From Anaerolineae bacterium (GTDB lineage: Bacteria; Chloroflexota; Anaerolineae; Promineifilales; Promineifilaceae), in contig JAMLHW010000007.1 in assembly GCA_023954475.1 (NCBI GenBank), forward strand, positions 158,370 through 222,369: a DNA stretch of 64,000 bases. Reading direction: 5' to 3'. The notes beneath the pieces are model-generated. The model was not told the DNA's origin and ran no database searches. It worked only from the letters and a program-made list of their open reading frames with translations. Below, in pieces: positions 9,348 to 17,856 of this stretch (positions are counted from its first letter, which is position 1; each line of letters opens with the position of its first letter). The position numbers and the translations under genes were made by a program.

Positions 9348-9629
9348 ATGGTATCCCGTAAACCAATGCTTGTCGCAGATTGTCCGGAGTGCGAAACACC
9401 CGTACGCTTCGAGAGAATGCCCAGAATGGGGCAACTGCTCGAATGCAATGCCTGTGGCACGCACCTCGAAGTCATTGATCTTGAGCCAATCGAACTAGAT
9501 TGGGCTATCGACGCAATCGAAGATTACGACGACGACTACGACGATGACTACGACGACGATGACGATTATGATTACGATGACGACGATGACGATGATTATC
9601 GGAAACCATCCAACAATAAGCGGCGCTAG
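9348..9629 (+). CDS. LysW-like zinc-ribbon protein with Asp/Tyr tail
   Basis: 93 residues. Residues 10-53 resemble the amino-group carrier LysW: CPEC (Cys12, Cys15), then GQLLECNACGTHLEV (Cys33, Cys36), then LEPIEL. LysW ends in EDWGE, whose terminal Glu carries the substrate. Here that end is replaced by residues 59-84 made only of Asp (20) and Tyr (6), followed by a basic end RKPSNNKRR. So a carrier role of the classical kind cannot be assumed. A strong AAGGAG site precedes the ATG and a TTGACA box lies at about 9308. The ATP-grasp gene follows within 43 nt. Confidence 0.75.
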   Translation: MVSRKPMLVADCPECETPVRFERMPRMGQLLECNACGTHLEVIDLEPIELDWAIDAIEDYDDDYDDDYDDDDDYDYDDDDDDDYRKPSNNKRR

Positions 9630-9672
9630 CGGCCTTTACGTTTAATCGCATTTGATCCTTTCATCACATTCA

Positions 9673-10755
9673 ATGGCCAAACACCCCGGCTCATTTCCCT
9701 GGCGCATCGCGCTGACCGCCAACATTAAAGATAACTTCGTCAAATCGGCCGATAGCCCACCCGATGCTGGGGCAGAATTTGACAGCCGACGTACCGTCGA
9801 GACAATTGCCGACGCAATGCGTGCCGATGGCCACACCGTCACCATTTGCGAAGCCGACCGCGCCCTTCCCATTGTTTTAGACAAATTGCAGCCCGATATC
9901 GTCTTCAACATTGCAGAAGGGTTGGGCCACGACTCACGTGAAGCCCATGTTCCTGCACTGTGTGCGCTGCTCGGCATTCCGTACACGGCTTCGGCTGTCA
10001 TGGCCAACACGATCTCGCTTGACAAAGCGCACACCAAACGCATCTGGCGCAGTTTTGGCCTGCCGACACCCCGTTTTCAGGAATTTCGCACCGGTGACGA
10101 ACGAGTCAGTCGTGCACTGCGCTTTCCGCTGTTCGTCAAACCGGCGAACGAGGGGACCGGCATGGGCATCGGTCCCGATTCGATTGTGAGTGACGCTCGC
10201 CAGCTGCGCCGACAGATACAACATGTCATTCACACTTACCATCAACCTGCGTTGGTTGAGGAGTTTATGTCGGGTCGTGAGTTTACCGTGGGCTTCATCG
10301 GCAATCGGGGTTCGGCCGAATCCCGGCGCAATTCAGCCCTGTACAACGGCAGTGGCTACCACATTTTCCCGGTACTTGAAATTGATACGGAAGATATTGA
10401 GACAGAAGGCGTCTACGGTGTTGCCGCCAAATCAATTGACGTGCGTGCTGATGATGCGCCCGGTTACCTTTGCCCGGCTGACATTCCGGTAATGATGTAT
10501 GATCGCCTGGGCGATTTGACTATTCGTGCAGCCGAGGCAATTGGCACACGCGATGTCAGCCGCGTCGATTTCCGTCTGGACGAAGATGGTGTCCCGCATT
10601 TGCTGGAGATCAACACACTGCCCGGCCTCAACCGGGAGCAAAGTGACTTGTGTATTATGGCCGCCGCCGAAGGCATGCCTTACGAAACGCTGATTACTGA
10701 GATTCTGTATCTCGCCGCTGAACGCTACGGCATGCAGATTCCTGTTGCCGCATAG
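9673..10755 (+). CDS. ATP-grasp ligase, D-alanine-D-alanine-ligase-like
   Basis: 360 residues from the ATG at 9673; a TTG 21 nt upstream in frame is possible but less likely. The central and C-terminal domains show the Ddl fold: FVKPANEGTGMGI (ATP-binding loop), REFTVGFIGN, and DFRLDEDGVPHLLEINTLPGL, the Mg-binding end of Ddl enzymes. Ddl-type enzymes join two amino acids with ATP. The sequence is diverged, and its place next to a LysW-like protein rather than among cell-wall genes argues against a housekeeping Ddl. No Shine-Dalgarno site is seen. A terminator follows at 10785. Confidence 0.8.
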   Translation: MAKHPGSFPWRIALTANIKDNFVKSADSPPDAGAEFDSRRTVETIADAMRADGHTVTICEADRALPIVLDKLQPDIVFNIAEGLGHDSREAHVPALCALLGIPYTASAVMANTISLDKAHTKRIWRSFGLPTPRFQEFRTGDERVSRALRFPLFVKPANEGTGMGIGPDSIVSDARQLRRQIQHVIHTYHQPALVEEFMSGREFTVGFIGNRGSAESRRNSALYNGSGYHIFPVLEIDTEDIETEGVYGVAAKSIDVRADDAPGYLCPADIPVMMYDRLGDLTIRAAEAIGTRDVSRVDFRLDEDGVPHLLEINTLPGLNREQSDLCIMAAAEGMPYETLITEILYLAAERYGMQIPVAA

Positions 10756-10784
10756 CGTGCTTCAAAAGATCTGGAGAAGAAGGG

Positions 10785-10818
10785 AAATGGGTGTCGGTTG
10801 GTGCTGATACCCATTTTT
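10785..10818 (+). terminator. Rho-independent terminator of the LysW-like/ATP-grasp operon
   Basis: AAATGGGTGTC pairs with GATACCCATTT (11 bp, one G-T pair) and is followed by a run of T. It lies 29 nt after the ATP-grasp stop codon. Confidence 0.75.
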
Positions 10819-10882
10819 CGATCTGGCTGCTTGACACAGCAGGTCTAGCATGGCGACGGCTGGCTGTGGCAGCCCCAGTTTT

Positions 10883-11950
10883 CTACAATCGCCCATAATC
10901 ACGCATCACGGCGATGAGATCGTCTTGCGGCAACGCGTAGACCATACGACCCAGATACCCTGTCATCGTTTCGGCCGAACACAACGCATTCAAAATCGCT
11001 TCTTCCACCACTTCGGCAACGGCATCAAACAGCGGGTTGAGTGACACATGGGTCAACATCGACAAATCGCGTACCGGATCAACGGCACGGGGCAGATGAT
11101 TGCCTGTCGCAAAGGCGAGGAAAATATCACCGCTGCCATTGTGTCCCGTTCCACCCACCCGCGCCAGCCCAACTGTAGCCCGTCGTGCCAATCGCTTGCA
11201 CTGCCCGGCTAACAGCGGCGCATCAGTCGCCAGAATGATGATGATCGAACTGGTGTCGAGCGGTTCACGGGCAGGAACGGGAATTTTTTCGGCCGAAAGC
11301 GCCCGCCCCACCGGCACCCCGTCTACACGCAGCAGGCGACGCGAACCATAATTGGCCTGCACCAGCGCACCCAGCACAAATTGCCCCGCTTTGACCTGCA
11401 CAATGCGGGATGCCGTGCCGATACCGCCCTTGAATTCATGGCACACCATGCCCGTGCCACCGCCGACATTGCCTTCCGCTACCTTTCCGTCCGAAGCACT
11501 GTCCAGCGCCGCATACACATCCGCCTTAGTCAGGTGAAACGCATTGATGTCGTTGAGCCAGCCATCATATGTCTCTCCGACCACCGGCAGCAAGAAACTG
11601 CGTGTATACCCCAGCGCTACCGAGTATTCGACCAACGTGTCTCGTACCAGGCCGACCTGATGCGTATTGGTCAGCCCGATATAAGAGCCGAGCATACCTG
11701 ACTCTTCCAGCCAATGCAGGCCGGTTACCTCACCGTTGCCGTTGAAAGAATGGTAGCCAGCAAACGCGGCATCATGCCAGATGTCATCGCGTGGAATGAC
11801 CATCGTCACGCCTGTGCGGGCCACACGCGGCGCATCGTAGATGACAGTGCTATGACCGACGCGCACGCCAGGTACGTCGGTGATGGCATTGTACGGGCCA
11901 GTCGGCAATTCACCGATGACAATGCCCAGTTCACGTAAACGTTTGCGCAT
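10883..11950 (-). CDS. P1-family (DmpA/S58) aminopeptidase
   Basis: 355 residues. The N-terminus GPYNAITDVPGVRVGHST is the family signature. EGNVGGGTGMVCHEFKGGIGTASR and the SSIIIILATDAPL segment near residue 250 fit the self-cleaving beta-aminopeptidase fold, with the nucleophile Ser in the latter. Members such as DmpA and BapA remove N-terminal D- or beta-amino acids from peptides. It is convergent with the ATP-grasp operon. Ntn-type hydrolases on both sides of a ligase suggest a shared small-peptide substrate, which is inference. Confidence 0.88.
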   Translation of the reverse strand: MRKRLRELGIVIGELPTGPYNAITDVPGVRVGHSTVIYDAPRVARTGVTMVIPRDDIWHDAAFAGYHSFNGNGEVTGLHWLEESGMLGSYIGLTNTHQVGLVRDTLVEYSVALGYTRSFLLPVVGETYDGWLNDINAFHLTKADVYAALDSASDGKVAEGNVGGGTGMVCHEFKGGIGTASRIVQVKAGQFVLGALVQANYGSRRLLRVDGVPVGRALSAEKIPVPAREPLDTSSIIIILATDAPLLAGQCKRLARRATVGLARVGGTGHNGSGDIFLAFATGNHLPRAVDPVRDLSMLTHVSLNPLFDAVAEVVEEAILNALCSAETMTGYLGRMVYALPQDDLIAVMRDYGRL

Positions 11951-12155
11951 ATGGTAGCCTCTGTGTGCAGTTCGTGAAAGGCGTGATTGTCACACAGGGA
12001 TGGGAGGAAGGCAATTGGATTTTCGGCCGAAACAGTCCCATCGATTGAGCAAACGCTTCTTCTACAGTATGCTATACTGACCAAAGTATACGCTGAACCA
12101 TTGGGCGCAAGTCAAATGGAAACAACTGTCAAGAGTATCAATCTGTGCAAGATAA

Positions 12156-12272
12156 CTGGATACCGGCGTTTCTGAAATTTACGCGAAGCAAGACCCTTAG
12201 GGTTTTGTTCACGAATAGGGTTGACCAATCGAGAGGAAACCCTAAGGGTCTCGATTTTCGCCAGACTCCAGT
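12156..12272. repeat. MITE-like nested inverted repeat (AGACCC...GGGTTT core), copy 1
   Basis: The perfect 15-bp arms AGACCCTTAGGGTTT (12191-12205) and AAACCCTAAGGGTCT (12237-12251) sit inside imperfect outer inverted repeats (CTGGATACCGGCG against CGCCAGACTCCAG). The element is bounded by the direct repeat AAGATAA at 12149-12155 and 12273-12279, which looks like a target-site duplication. Each 15-bp arm is itself palindromic. No coding capacity. The same core recurs at 31463-31573. Confidence 0.6.
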
Positions 12273-12295
12273 AAGATAAATCTGGTCACAATGGA

Positions 12296-12685
12296 ATGAG
12301 TACGTATGTCTACATGTTTTGGGAAGTGCGCGAAGCAGGTGCATGGACCTACGTCGGCGCATTCATTCACGATGACGAGTACGACGGCGCTCTCGTCCCA
12401 CAAAATAGTGCGCCCGATTCGTGGGGCAGATACAATTTCTCGGTCTACTATGCTGTTTCCGGCGAGCGTGGATTTCCCGATGATCTGAGTGAGACGCTCC
12501 AGAACTTCGTCAACACATATTGGGTAGACGCCAATCGACCTTCGTGGATGACGATTGAAGAGATGCGGGCGTTTTATGAACAAGAAGGCAGCGAGCAATA
12601 CGCGCATATCGACTTCGAGACCATCCAGCAAGAAAACGGTCACCAGTCCAGTGACATACGACTCGTATTTTGGGCTGATCAGTGA
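12296..12685 (+). CDS. Hypothetical protein
   Basis: 129 residues, acidic and rich in aromatic residues (MSTYVYMFWEVREAGAWTY...), soluble, no recognised motif. The reading frame has normal codon usage for the region and is followed after 57 nt by a hydrolase gene, possibly in the same transcript. An extended -10 box (TGCTATACT, about 12071) lies upstream, and the nested inverted repeat then falls in the leader. The ribosome binding site is weak. Function not recognised. Confidence 0.55.
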   Translation: MSTYVYMFWEVREAGAWTYVGAFIHDDEYDGALVPQNSAPDSWGRYNFSVYYAVSGERGFPDDLSETLQNFVNTYWVDANRPSWMTIEEMRAFYEQEGSEQYAHIDFETIQQENGHQSSDIRLVFWADQ

Positions 12686-12742
12686 GTGGGTTGGGATTCG
12701 GCCGAAAATCACACAAGATTATCCTCAATCGAGGTGGAAATA

Positions 12743-13534
12743 ATGAAAATCGAGATTCAGTTTTCCAACAATGAACAAACGATAGTTGGCAAATTTCATA
12801 CAGCAGTTGAAAAATCGAGTTCTCGGCCGACTTTATTGCTACTGCCCGGCTTTCCTGGAAACGAAGATGATGTACTCGGCCTGGGGCAATCACTGGCAGC
12901 ACATAACATCAACGTTCTGACGTTCAATTATCGCGGGACATATCGCAGCGAAGGCGCGTTCAGCATCGAAAACAGCCTGGAAGATATTCGCGCTGCGTTC
13001 GACTTCCTGCAGGATGAAAAGACAAGAGCCAAATATCGCATTGACCCAGACCGCTTGGCGCTGGGAGGCTGGAGTTACGGTGGAGGTATTGGCCTAATCT
13101 ACGCCAGCTATCACCCAGACACGTATCCTGTGTTCTCAATTGCCGGTAACGACTTTGGTGCTATTGCCCGCGAGTACCAGAGCAACAAAGCATTTGCCGA
13201 CATGATCGACCAGGTCTTTGCGCAGATGCGACACTCGGATGGCCCGGTGCGATATGCATATGACCTACCTGTGCGAGCAGAGCTACTACCAAATCAAGAT
13301 AGATACGATATCGTGCGATTGGCGCCGAAACTGGTGGCGCGTAACCTGCTTCTAATCGGCGGCTGGGATGATCTCGAGACCCCACTTGAAAGTGAAATCA
13401 TCCCGCTCTACCGTCGACTCAAAGCACTGGATGCTCAAAATGTGCAGATTCGCGCTTTTACTGACGGTCACAGATACGAAAATAGCCATGCCCAGATCGT
13501 CGATACGCTGTTGGAGTGGATCACTAGTTCGTGA
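12743..13534 (+). CDS. Alpha/beta hydrolase
   Basis: 263 residues from the ATG at 12743, chosen because GAGGTGG precedes it. LLLPGFPGNEDD forms the oxyanion-hole region, GGWSYGGG is the nucleophile elbow with the catalytic Ser, GGWDDLETP supplies the probable Asp and GHRYENS the probable His. It is of dienelactone-hydrolase/peptidase-like size. No signal peptide. Substrate unknown. Confidence 0.8.
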   Translation: MKIEIQFSNNEQTIVGKFHTAVEKSSSRPTLLLLPGFPGNEDDVLGLGQSLAAHNINVLTFNYRGTYRSEGAFSIENSLEDIRAAFDFLQDEKTRAKYRIDPDRLALGGWSYGGGIGLIYASYHPDTYPVFSIAGNDFGAIAREYQSNKAFADMIDQVFAQMRHSDGPVRYAYDLPVRAELLPNQDRYDIVRLAPKLVARNLLLIGGWDDLETPLESEIIPLYRRLKALDAQNVQIRAFTDGHRYENSHAQIVDTLLEWITSS

Positions 13535-13595
13535 GACGGCAATTTTTTCAACCACCTGACAAATCATACGACGAACTATAATCACAGGAGATTCG

Positions 13596-13823
13596 ATGAA
13601 ACCGTGTCCTGAATGTGGATCAAAAAATATCTATCGTTACAAAGAACCAGTCGATGCCATGGGCGGGTACGGCCCTGATCTGTTGCCCAAATTGGCACCT
13701 GGCTTCCTGAAATCCGCAAAATTGCTACCTGTCGTCTGTATCGATTGCGGCTACATTCGTCTCTATGCAGCCAAAGAAACACGCTACAACCTCGAAGATT
13801 CCAAGCATTGGGAACAGGTATAG
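13596..13823 (+). CDS. Small zinc-ribbon protein
   Basis: 75 residues with two CxxC knuckles: CPECGSKNIYRY at the N-terminus and CIDCGYIRLYA at about residue 48. This arrangement is typical of small nucleic-acid or protein-binding zinc ribbons. A good ACAGGAG ribosome binding site is present. The GNAT gene starts 12 nt later. Function unknown. Confidence 0.75.
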   Translation: MKPCPECGSKNIYRYKEPVDAMGGYGPDLLPKLAPGFLKSAKLLPVVCIDCGYIRLYAAKETRYNLEDSKHWEQV

Positions 13824-13835
13824 GAGTATATCAAC

Positions 13836-14708
13836 ATGTCGGATGAGTTGGACATTCGCAACATGACACGCGCTGAGGTCGATACGCTGGTTGATTGGGC
13901 TGCTCAGGAAGGCTGGAATCCCGGCTTGCACGATGCTGACGTATTTTGGGCAGCCGATCCCGATGCGTTCATCGCCGCCGATCTGAACGGCGAGCTGATT
14001 GGCGGCGGCGCGATTACATCTTACAACGGTGAATTTGGCTTTATGGGCTTTTTCATCGTCCGACCCGAATATAGAGGGCGTGGTTTCGGCAACACATTGT
14101 GGCATACCAGACGCCGTCGTTTGCTGGATCGGCTGCGTCCCGGCGCGAGCATCGGCATGGATGGCGTTTTTGACATGCAAAACTACTATGCCAAAGGTGG
14201 ATTCACGTTCTCGCATCGCACTATGCGTTTTCGCACTGAAGTAACAGCGCAACCAACATCTGCACCAAATGACGATACACGCTTCGTTCCGCTGGATGCC
14301 GTTCCATTTGAGCAGTTGCTCAATTACGACCGCACCTGTTTTCCTGCCTTTCGGCCGAATTTCCTCACAGCATGGATTGCACAACCGAACGCACTTGCAT
14401 TGGGGTATTTGGAACAGGGGCAACTGCAAGGCTACGGCGTCGTGCGTCGCTGTCGTGACGGCTGCAAGATCGGGCCACTGTTTGCCGACAATGGCGATGT
14501 TGCCGAAGCACTCTATGCACATCTTGCCCGGTTTGCTGCCGGCGGATCGCTGTTTCTCGATGCGCCGGAAAACAACCCGGCAGCGATGGCATTTGTGCAA
14601 CGCCAGCAGATGGTTGATGTGTTCGGCTGTGCGCGGATGTATTTGGGTCCTGCGCCCGATCTCGCGCACGAACGTATTTTCGGCGTGACGACGTTCGAGT
14701 TGGGTTGA
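13836..14708 (+). CDS. GNAT-family N-acetyltransferase (tandem GNAT, YitI-like)
   Basis: 290 residues. The first domain (about 1-135) is a full GNAT with IVRPEYRGRGFGNTLW, the acetyl-CoA pyrophosphate loop (R/Q-x-x-G-x-G/A). The second half (about 150-290) resembles the degenerate C-terminal GNAT-like domain of two-domain acetyltransferases (LGYLEQGQLQGYGVVRRC, GPLFADNGDVAEAL). The acceptor is unknown. Its TGA overlaps the ATG of the next gene by one base, so the two are co-translated. Confidence 0.85.
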   Translation: MSDELDIRNMTRAEVDTLVDWAAQEGWNPGLHDADVFWAADPDAFIAADLNGELIGGGAITSYNGEFGFMGFFIVRPEYRGRGFGNTLWHTRRRRLLDRLRPGASIGMDGVFDMQNYYAKGGFTFSHRTMRFRTEVTAQPTSAPNDDTRFVPLDAVPFEQLLNYDRTCFPAFRPNFLTAWIAQPNALALGYLEQGQLQGYGVVRRCRDGCKIGPLFADNGDVAEALYAHLARFAAGGSLFLDAPENNPAAMAFVQRQQMVDVFGCARMYLGPAPDLAHERIFGVTTFELG

Positions 14709-15601
14709 TGGCTGAACGCGATCTGGTCGGTTACGGCGGTCAACCACCCCATCCACACTGGCCGAACGATGCACGCGTGGCAGTTCAGTTCGTCCTCAAC
14801 ATTGAGGAAGGCGCGGAGCAAACTATCCTCAACGGTGACGACCAATCAGAAAGTTATCTGCACGAACTACCGGGTCGTCCACCACGCACCGGTGAACGCG
14901 ATTTAAGTGTTGAAAGCATGTACGAATACGGATCGCGTGCAGGCGTCTGGCGAATTCTGGCGTCGTTTAGAGAGCGTCGGTTGCCGTTGACTGCATTTGC
15001 AGTTGGCCGAGCGTTGGAACTCAATCCTGAAATCGGCCGAAAACTCGCTGCCGATGGTCACGAAATCGCCGGACATGGCTACCGCTGGATCGATTATCGC
15101 CACATCGCTGAAGACGAAGAACGACGTCATATCCAGCTCACCACAGAAACCATCGAACGCATCTGCGGCAAGCGTCCTGTCGGATGGTATACGGGCAGAA
15201 TCAGCGCCAATACACGCCGTCTCGTCCATGAAGCAGGTGGATTCCTCTACACATCAGACGCGTACAACGACGATCTGCCCTATTGGCTGCCGACGTCGCC
15301 GCCGCAGTTGGTGATCCCGTACACACTCGTCAACAATGATTTTCGTTATCTGCTGCCGACCGGTTTTGCTTCCGGTGCAGATTTCTTTCAGCTGCTGAAA
15401 GATGCGTTTGATATGCTGTGGCTGGAAGGTGCAAAAAGCCCCAAAATGATGAGCATTGGTCTGCATGGACGCGTCAGCGGGCATCCGGCACGTGCGCTGG
15501 CATTGGCGCGTTTTCTCGACTACGTTCTGGATCACGACCATGTATGGATCTGTCGGCGCGAAGAGATTGCCCGACATTGGATGCACCAACATCCGTACTG
15601 A
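14708..15601 (+). CDS. Polysaccharide-deacetylase-fold hydrolase, PuuE-type allantoinase family
   Basis: 297 residues from the ATG at 14708. The NodB-type fold is marked by VQFVLNIEEGAE (NIEEGAE is characteristic of the cofactor-free PuuE allantoinases), TAFAVGRALELNPEIG, HEIAGHGYRW and GWYTGRIS. PuuE enzymes open the allantoin ring. No other purine-degradation gene is near, so related cyclic-amide hydrolysis is equally possible. Translationally coupled to the GNAT gene. Confidence 0.75.
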   Translation: MAERDLVGYGGQPPHPHWPNDARVAVQFVLNIEEGAEQTILNGDDQSESYLHELPGRPPRTGERDLSVESMYEYGSRAGVWRILASFRERRLPLTAFAVGRALELNPEIGRKLAADGHEIAGHGYRWIDYRHIAEDEERRHIQLTTETIERICGKRPVGWYTGRISANTRRLVHEAGGFLYTSDAYNDDLPYWLPTSPPQLVIPYTLVNNDFRYLLPTGFASGADFFQLLKDAFDMLWLEGAKSPKMMSIGLHGRVSGHPARALALARFLDYVLDHDHVWICRREEIARHWMHQHPY

Positions 15602-15720
15602 CAACGAGTGCTGGAACGAGATTCGGCCGAACCTTGATATGTACAACATAGGTGTAGTAATATTGCCACAACCTGTTAATCAGAAATCAATACAGGTTGT
15701 CCCTTAAAAGCGAGCGTTTC

Positions 15721-16808
15721 ATGAAAGAGAAAAATAGCATCTCGCCGCTGGTCACCTTACTGATCGTCGTGACGTGTACCTTGATCATGCTGCTGGCTAT
15801 TCGTGCGACCCGAGAGATTATTTCTCCGATCATACTCGCCTTGTTACTCGCAATCACGGCTTCTCCGCTTGTCGATTGGTTCAAGCGCAAAGGTATTCCA
15901 AACACAATTTCTGTTTGGCTCGTCATTCTTATCATAAGCATCATTGTCGTCGGATTTGTGGCTTTGGTCTCATATTCAGTGGTCGGCTTCGCTGACACAT
16001 TGACAGCTTACAGCAACCGCTTCGTACAACTCGGCGCGAGTGCGGATTTGTTCTTGTCCAGGGTTGGATTGAGTTTGGAAGCCCTGGTAGCGAATAATAC
16101 GTATTTTACTCCAGAAGGACTTGTTGCTCTTTTTGTTACCTTCCTACGAGAATTCTTCGACAGAGCGTCCAATTGGGTATTAGTTCTCGTTATTACAATC
16201 GTATGGATCCGTGAAACAGCCTATATGCCACAGAAGGTGCGGAACATTGCTGATGAACGCAATCCTGACATTCAACGCTTCATTCACTTCAATCGTGAAG
16301 TGCGGCACTACATGTCGATTACAGCTGGATTGGGGTTTGTCGCCTCGGTTTTTGAGGTAATCTTGCTATTACTATTGGGTATCGAATCCGCTATTCTGTG
16401 GGCACATTTGCCTTTTTCATGAGCTTTGTGCCGCAAATTGGTATTTACATCGCGATTATTCCACCGGCTATCCTGGCACTTGTGCAATTTGGTGCCATTG
16501 AATCGCTGAGCGTGGTTATTGGATATCTCTTGATTGATGGCATCATAAACCGCTCAATCAAAAGACAATACTTTCAACGTAAGCTAAACGTCTCCATGCC
16601 AGTGATATTTATTTCGTTGGTCTTGTGGATATGGGTATTAGGCTCTATTGGGGCGATTCTTGCTGTACCAATGGCAATGTTGGTGCAAGCATTGCTCGCC
16701 AGTCGCAAAGATACACTCTGGATAGCTTATTTGATGGGGGGTGGTCAGAACTTGTTTGAACCGGACGTTGTGACTGATGCGGTTGAACGTGAAGATGAGG
16801 AAAAGTAA
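15721..16808 (+). pseudogene. AI-2E/PerM-family transporter, interrupted by a frameshift
   Basis: Two overlapping frames together give one AI-2E family membrane protein of about 360 residues. The first (15721-16422) ends ...LLLGIESAILWAHLPFS. The second continues at about 16398 with GTFAFFMSFVPQIGIYIAIIPP. Family members read ...LLWGxLAFLxxFIPxIG across this junction. One missing G in the run at about 16399-16401 explains the break exactly. It is either a sequencing/assembly error or a recent mutation, since both halves are otherwise intact. AI-2E proteins are eight-TM exporters or exchangers. Confidence 0.75.
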
Positions 16809-16951
16809 GCTCGGAAATAGGTAGCTCAGGTTGTTTTTTCGGCCGAATTCCAACAAATTCAAACGCCTAAACAGACGATTGCTTTGTCTGCCCTGGATTT
16901 ACGCCATGTGATACACTTGCGGGCCTGAATAACGGCGCGCGAGGAACAACA

Positions 16952-17800
16952 ATGTCGTATGTGATTAGTCCGGAAATTCCCGAAGAACGCAAACCCTACA
17001 CCAAACAAGGTGGCCCCACTGGTATTCTGATGCTGCATGGCTTCATGGGCAGCCCGCTCAGCTCACGCGATATGGCAACCTACCTCAGCGAACGCGGCAT
17101 CACTGTCCACTGTCCGCTGCTGCCCGGTCACGGTCATTTGCCGTCGCGGATGAAGGGGGTTTCGCGCAAGGATTGGCTCGCTTCGGCCGAAAACGCCCTC
17201 ACCGAAATCCGCACACTGTGTGACGAAATCTTCGTTATCGGCCATTCAATGGGCAGCGTATTGGGCGCACATTTGGTGACGCACAACGATGACATTCGCG
17301 CAATGGCTATGCTCGCACCGCTCTACGAAGAACCCGACAAGCGGATGATTCTATTCGCCGGCTTGCGTTACGTCATGCCGTGGTTCTACCCGCTCAAGAT
17401 GCTCAAACGCCACAAGGACATGATCTACCAGCGCGTCCTTGACTTCGACCCCGGCCTCGACCTCGATGATCCTGAGGTGCAAGCTGCCCTGCCTGATGCG
17501 ACTAAAATTCCGACAAGTGCACTCGACGAAATGCGCAAAATGGCGAAATACGGTCGCAAATTGTGGCCGCAATTCAACCGCCCAGCTTTGATTTTGCAAG
17601 GCGACCACGATCCTGCCGTCGACCCGGAAAAAGCGAAAGAAATCTACAACGCCATTCCCCACCCGGACAAGAAATTGCGCTATTTTGAGGGATCAGGTCA
17701 CGAATTGATGCGCGACTTCGATCCGGCACACAAAGCAGTCTGGCCTGCGATTTACAATTTCGTTAAAGACCGTTCTGAGATTCTGACTGTGACAGGCTAA
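16952..17800 (+). CDS. Alpha/beta hydrolase, carboxylesterase/monoacylglycerol-lipase type
   Basis: 282 residues. LMLHGFMGSPLS (oxyanion hole), PLLPGHGHLPSRM, VIGHSMGSVLG (nucleophile Ser in GHSMG), QGDHDPAVDPE (Asp) and EGSGHELMRD (His) give a complete triad. This is the pattern of Est30-like carboxylesterases and bacterial monoacylglycerol lipases. Ribosome binding site GAGGAA. A perfect hairpin follows directly after the stop. Confidence 0.88.
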   Translation: MSYVISPEIPEERKPYTKQGGPTGILMLHGFMGSPLSSRDMATYLSERGITVHCPLLPGHGHLPSRMKGVSRKDWLASAENALTEIRTLCDEIFVIGHSMGSVLGAHLVTHNDDIRAMAMLAPLYEEPDKRMILFAGLRYVMPWFYPLKMLKRHKDMIYQRVLDFDPGLDLDDPEVQAALPDATKIPTSALDEMRKMAKYGRKLWPQFNRPALILQGDHDPAVDPEKAKEIYNAIPHPDKKLRYFEGSGHELMRDFDPAHKAVWPAIYNFVKDRSEILTVTG

Positions 17801-17831
17801 GAAACCGAGTTTTTGACAAAAACTCGGTTTC
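17801..17831. repeat. Perfect hairpin repeat GAAACCGAGTTTTTG, bidirectional terminator
   Basis: Two 15-bp perfect arms flank one central base, directly after the esterase stop codon (17798-17800) and before the convergent NUDIX gene. The inner T and A tracts make it usable as a terminator in both directions. It is the best copy of the family also seen at 730-761. Confidence 0.75.
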
Positions 17832-17856
17832 TCTGATCTGACTTCAGTTCCGGCTG

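Noticed and set aside
9673..10755. Housekeeping D-Ala-D-Ala ligase (ddl)
   Set aside because: The fold fits, but the sequence is diverged and the neighbours are not cell-wall genes; named only as Ddl-like.
12191..12251. CRISPR repeat
   Set aside because: There is one inverted pair only, no regularly spaced direct repeats and no cas genes in the window.
13725..14774. A 349-codon minus-strand frame opposite the GNAT gene
   Set aside because: Long only because of low stop frequency; the plus-strand GNAT motifs are unambiguous.
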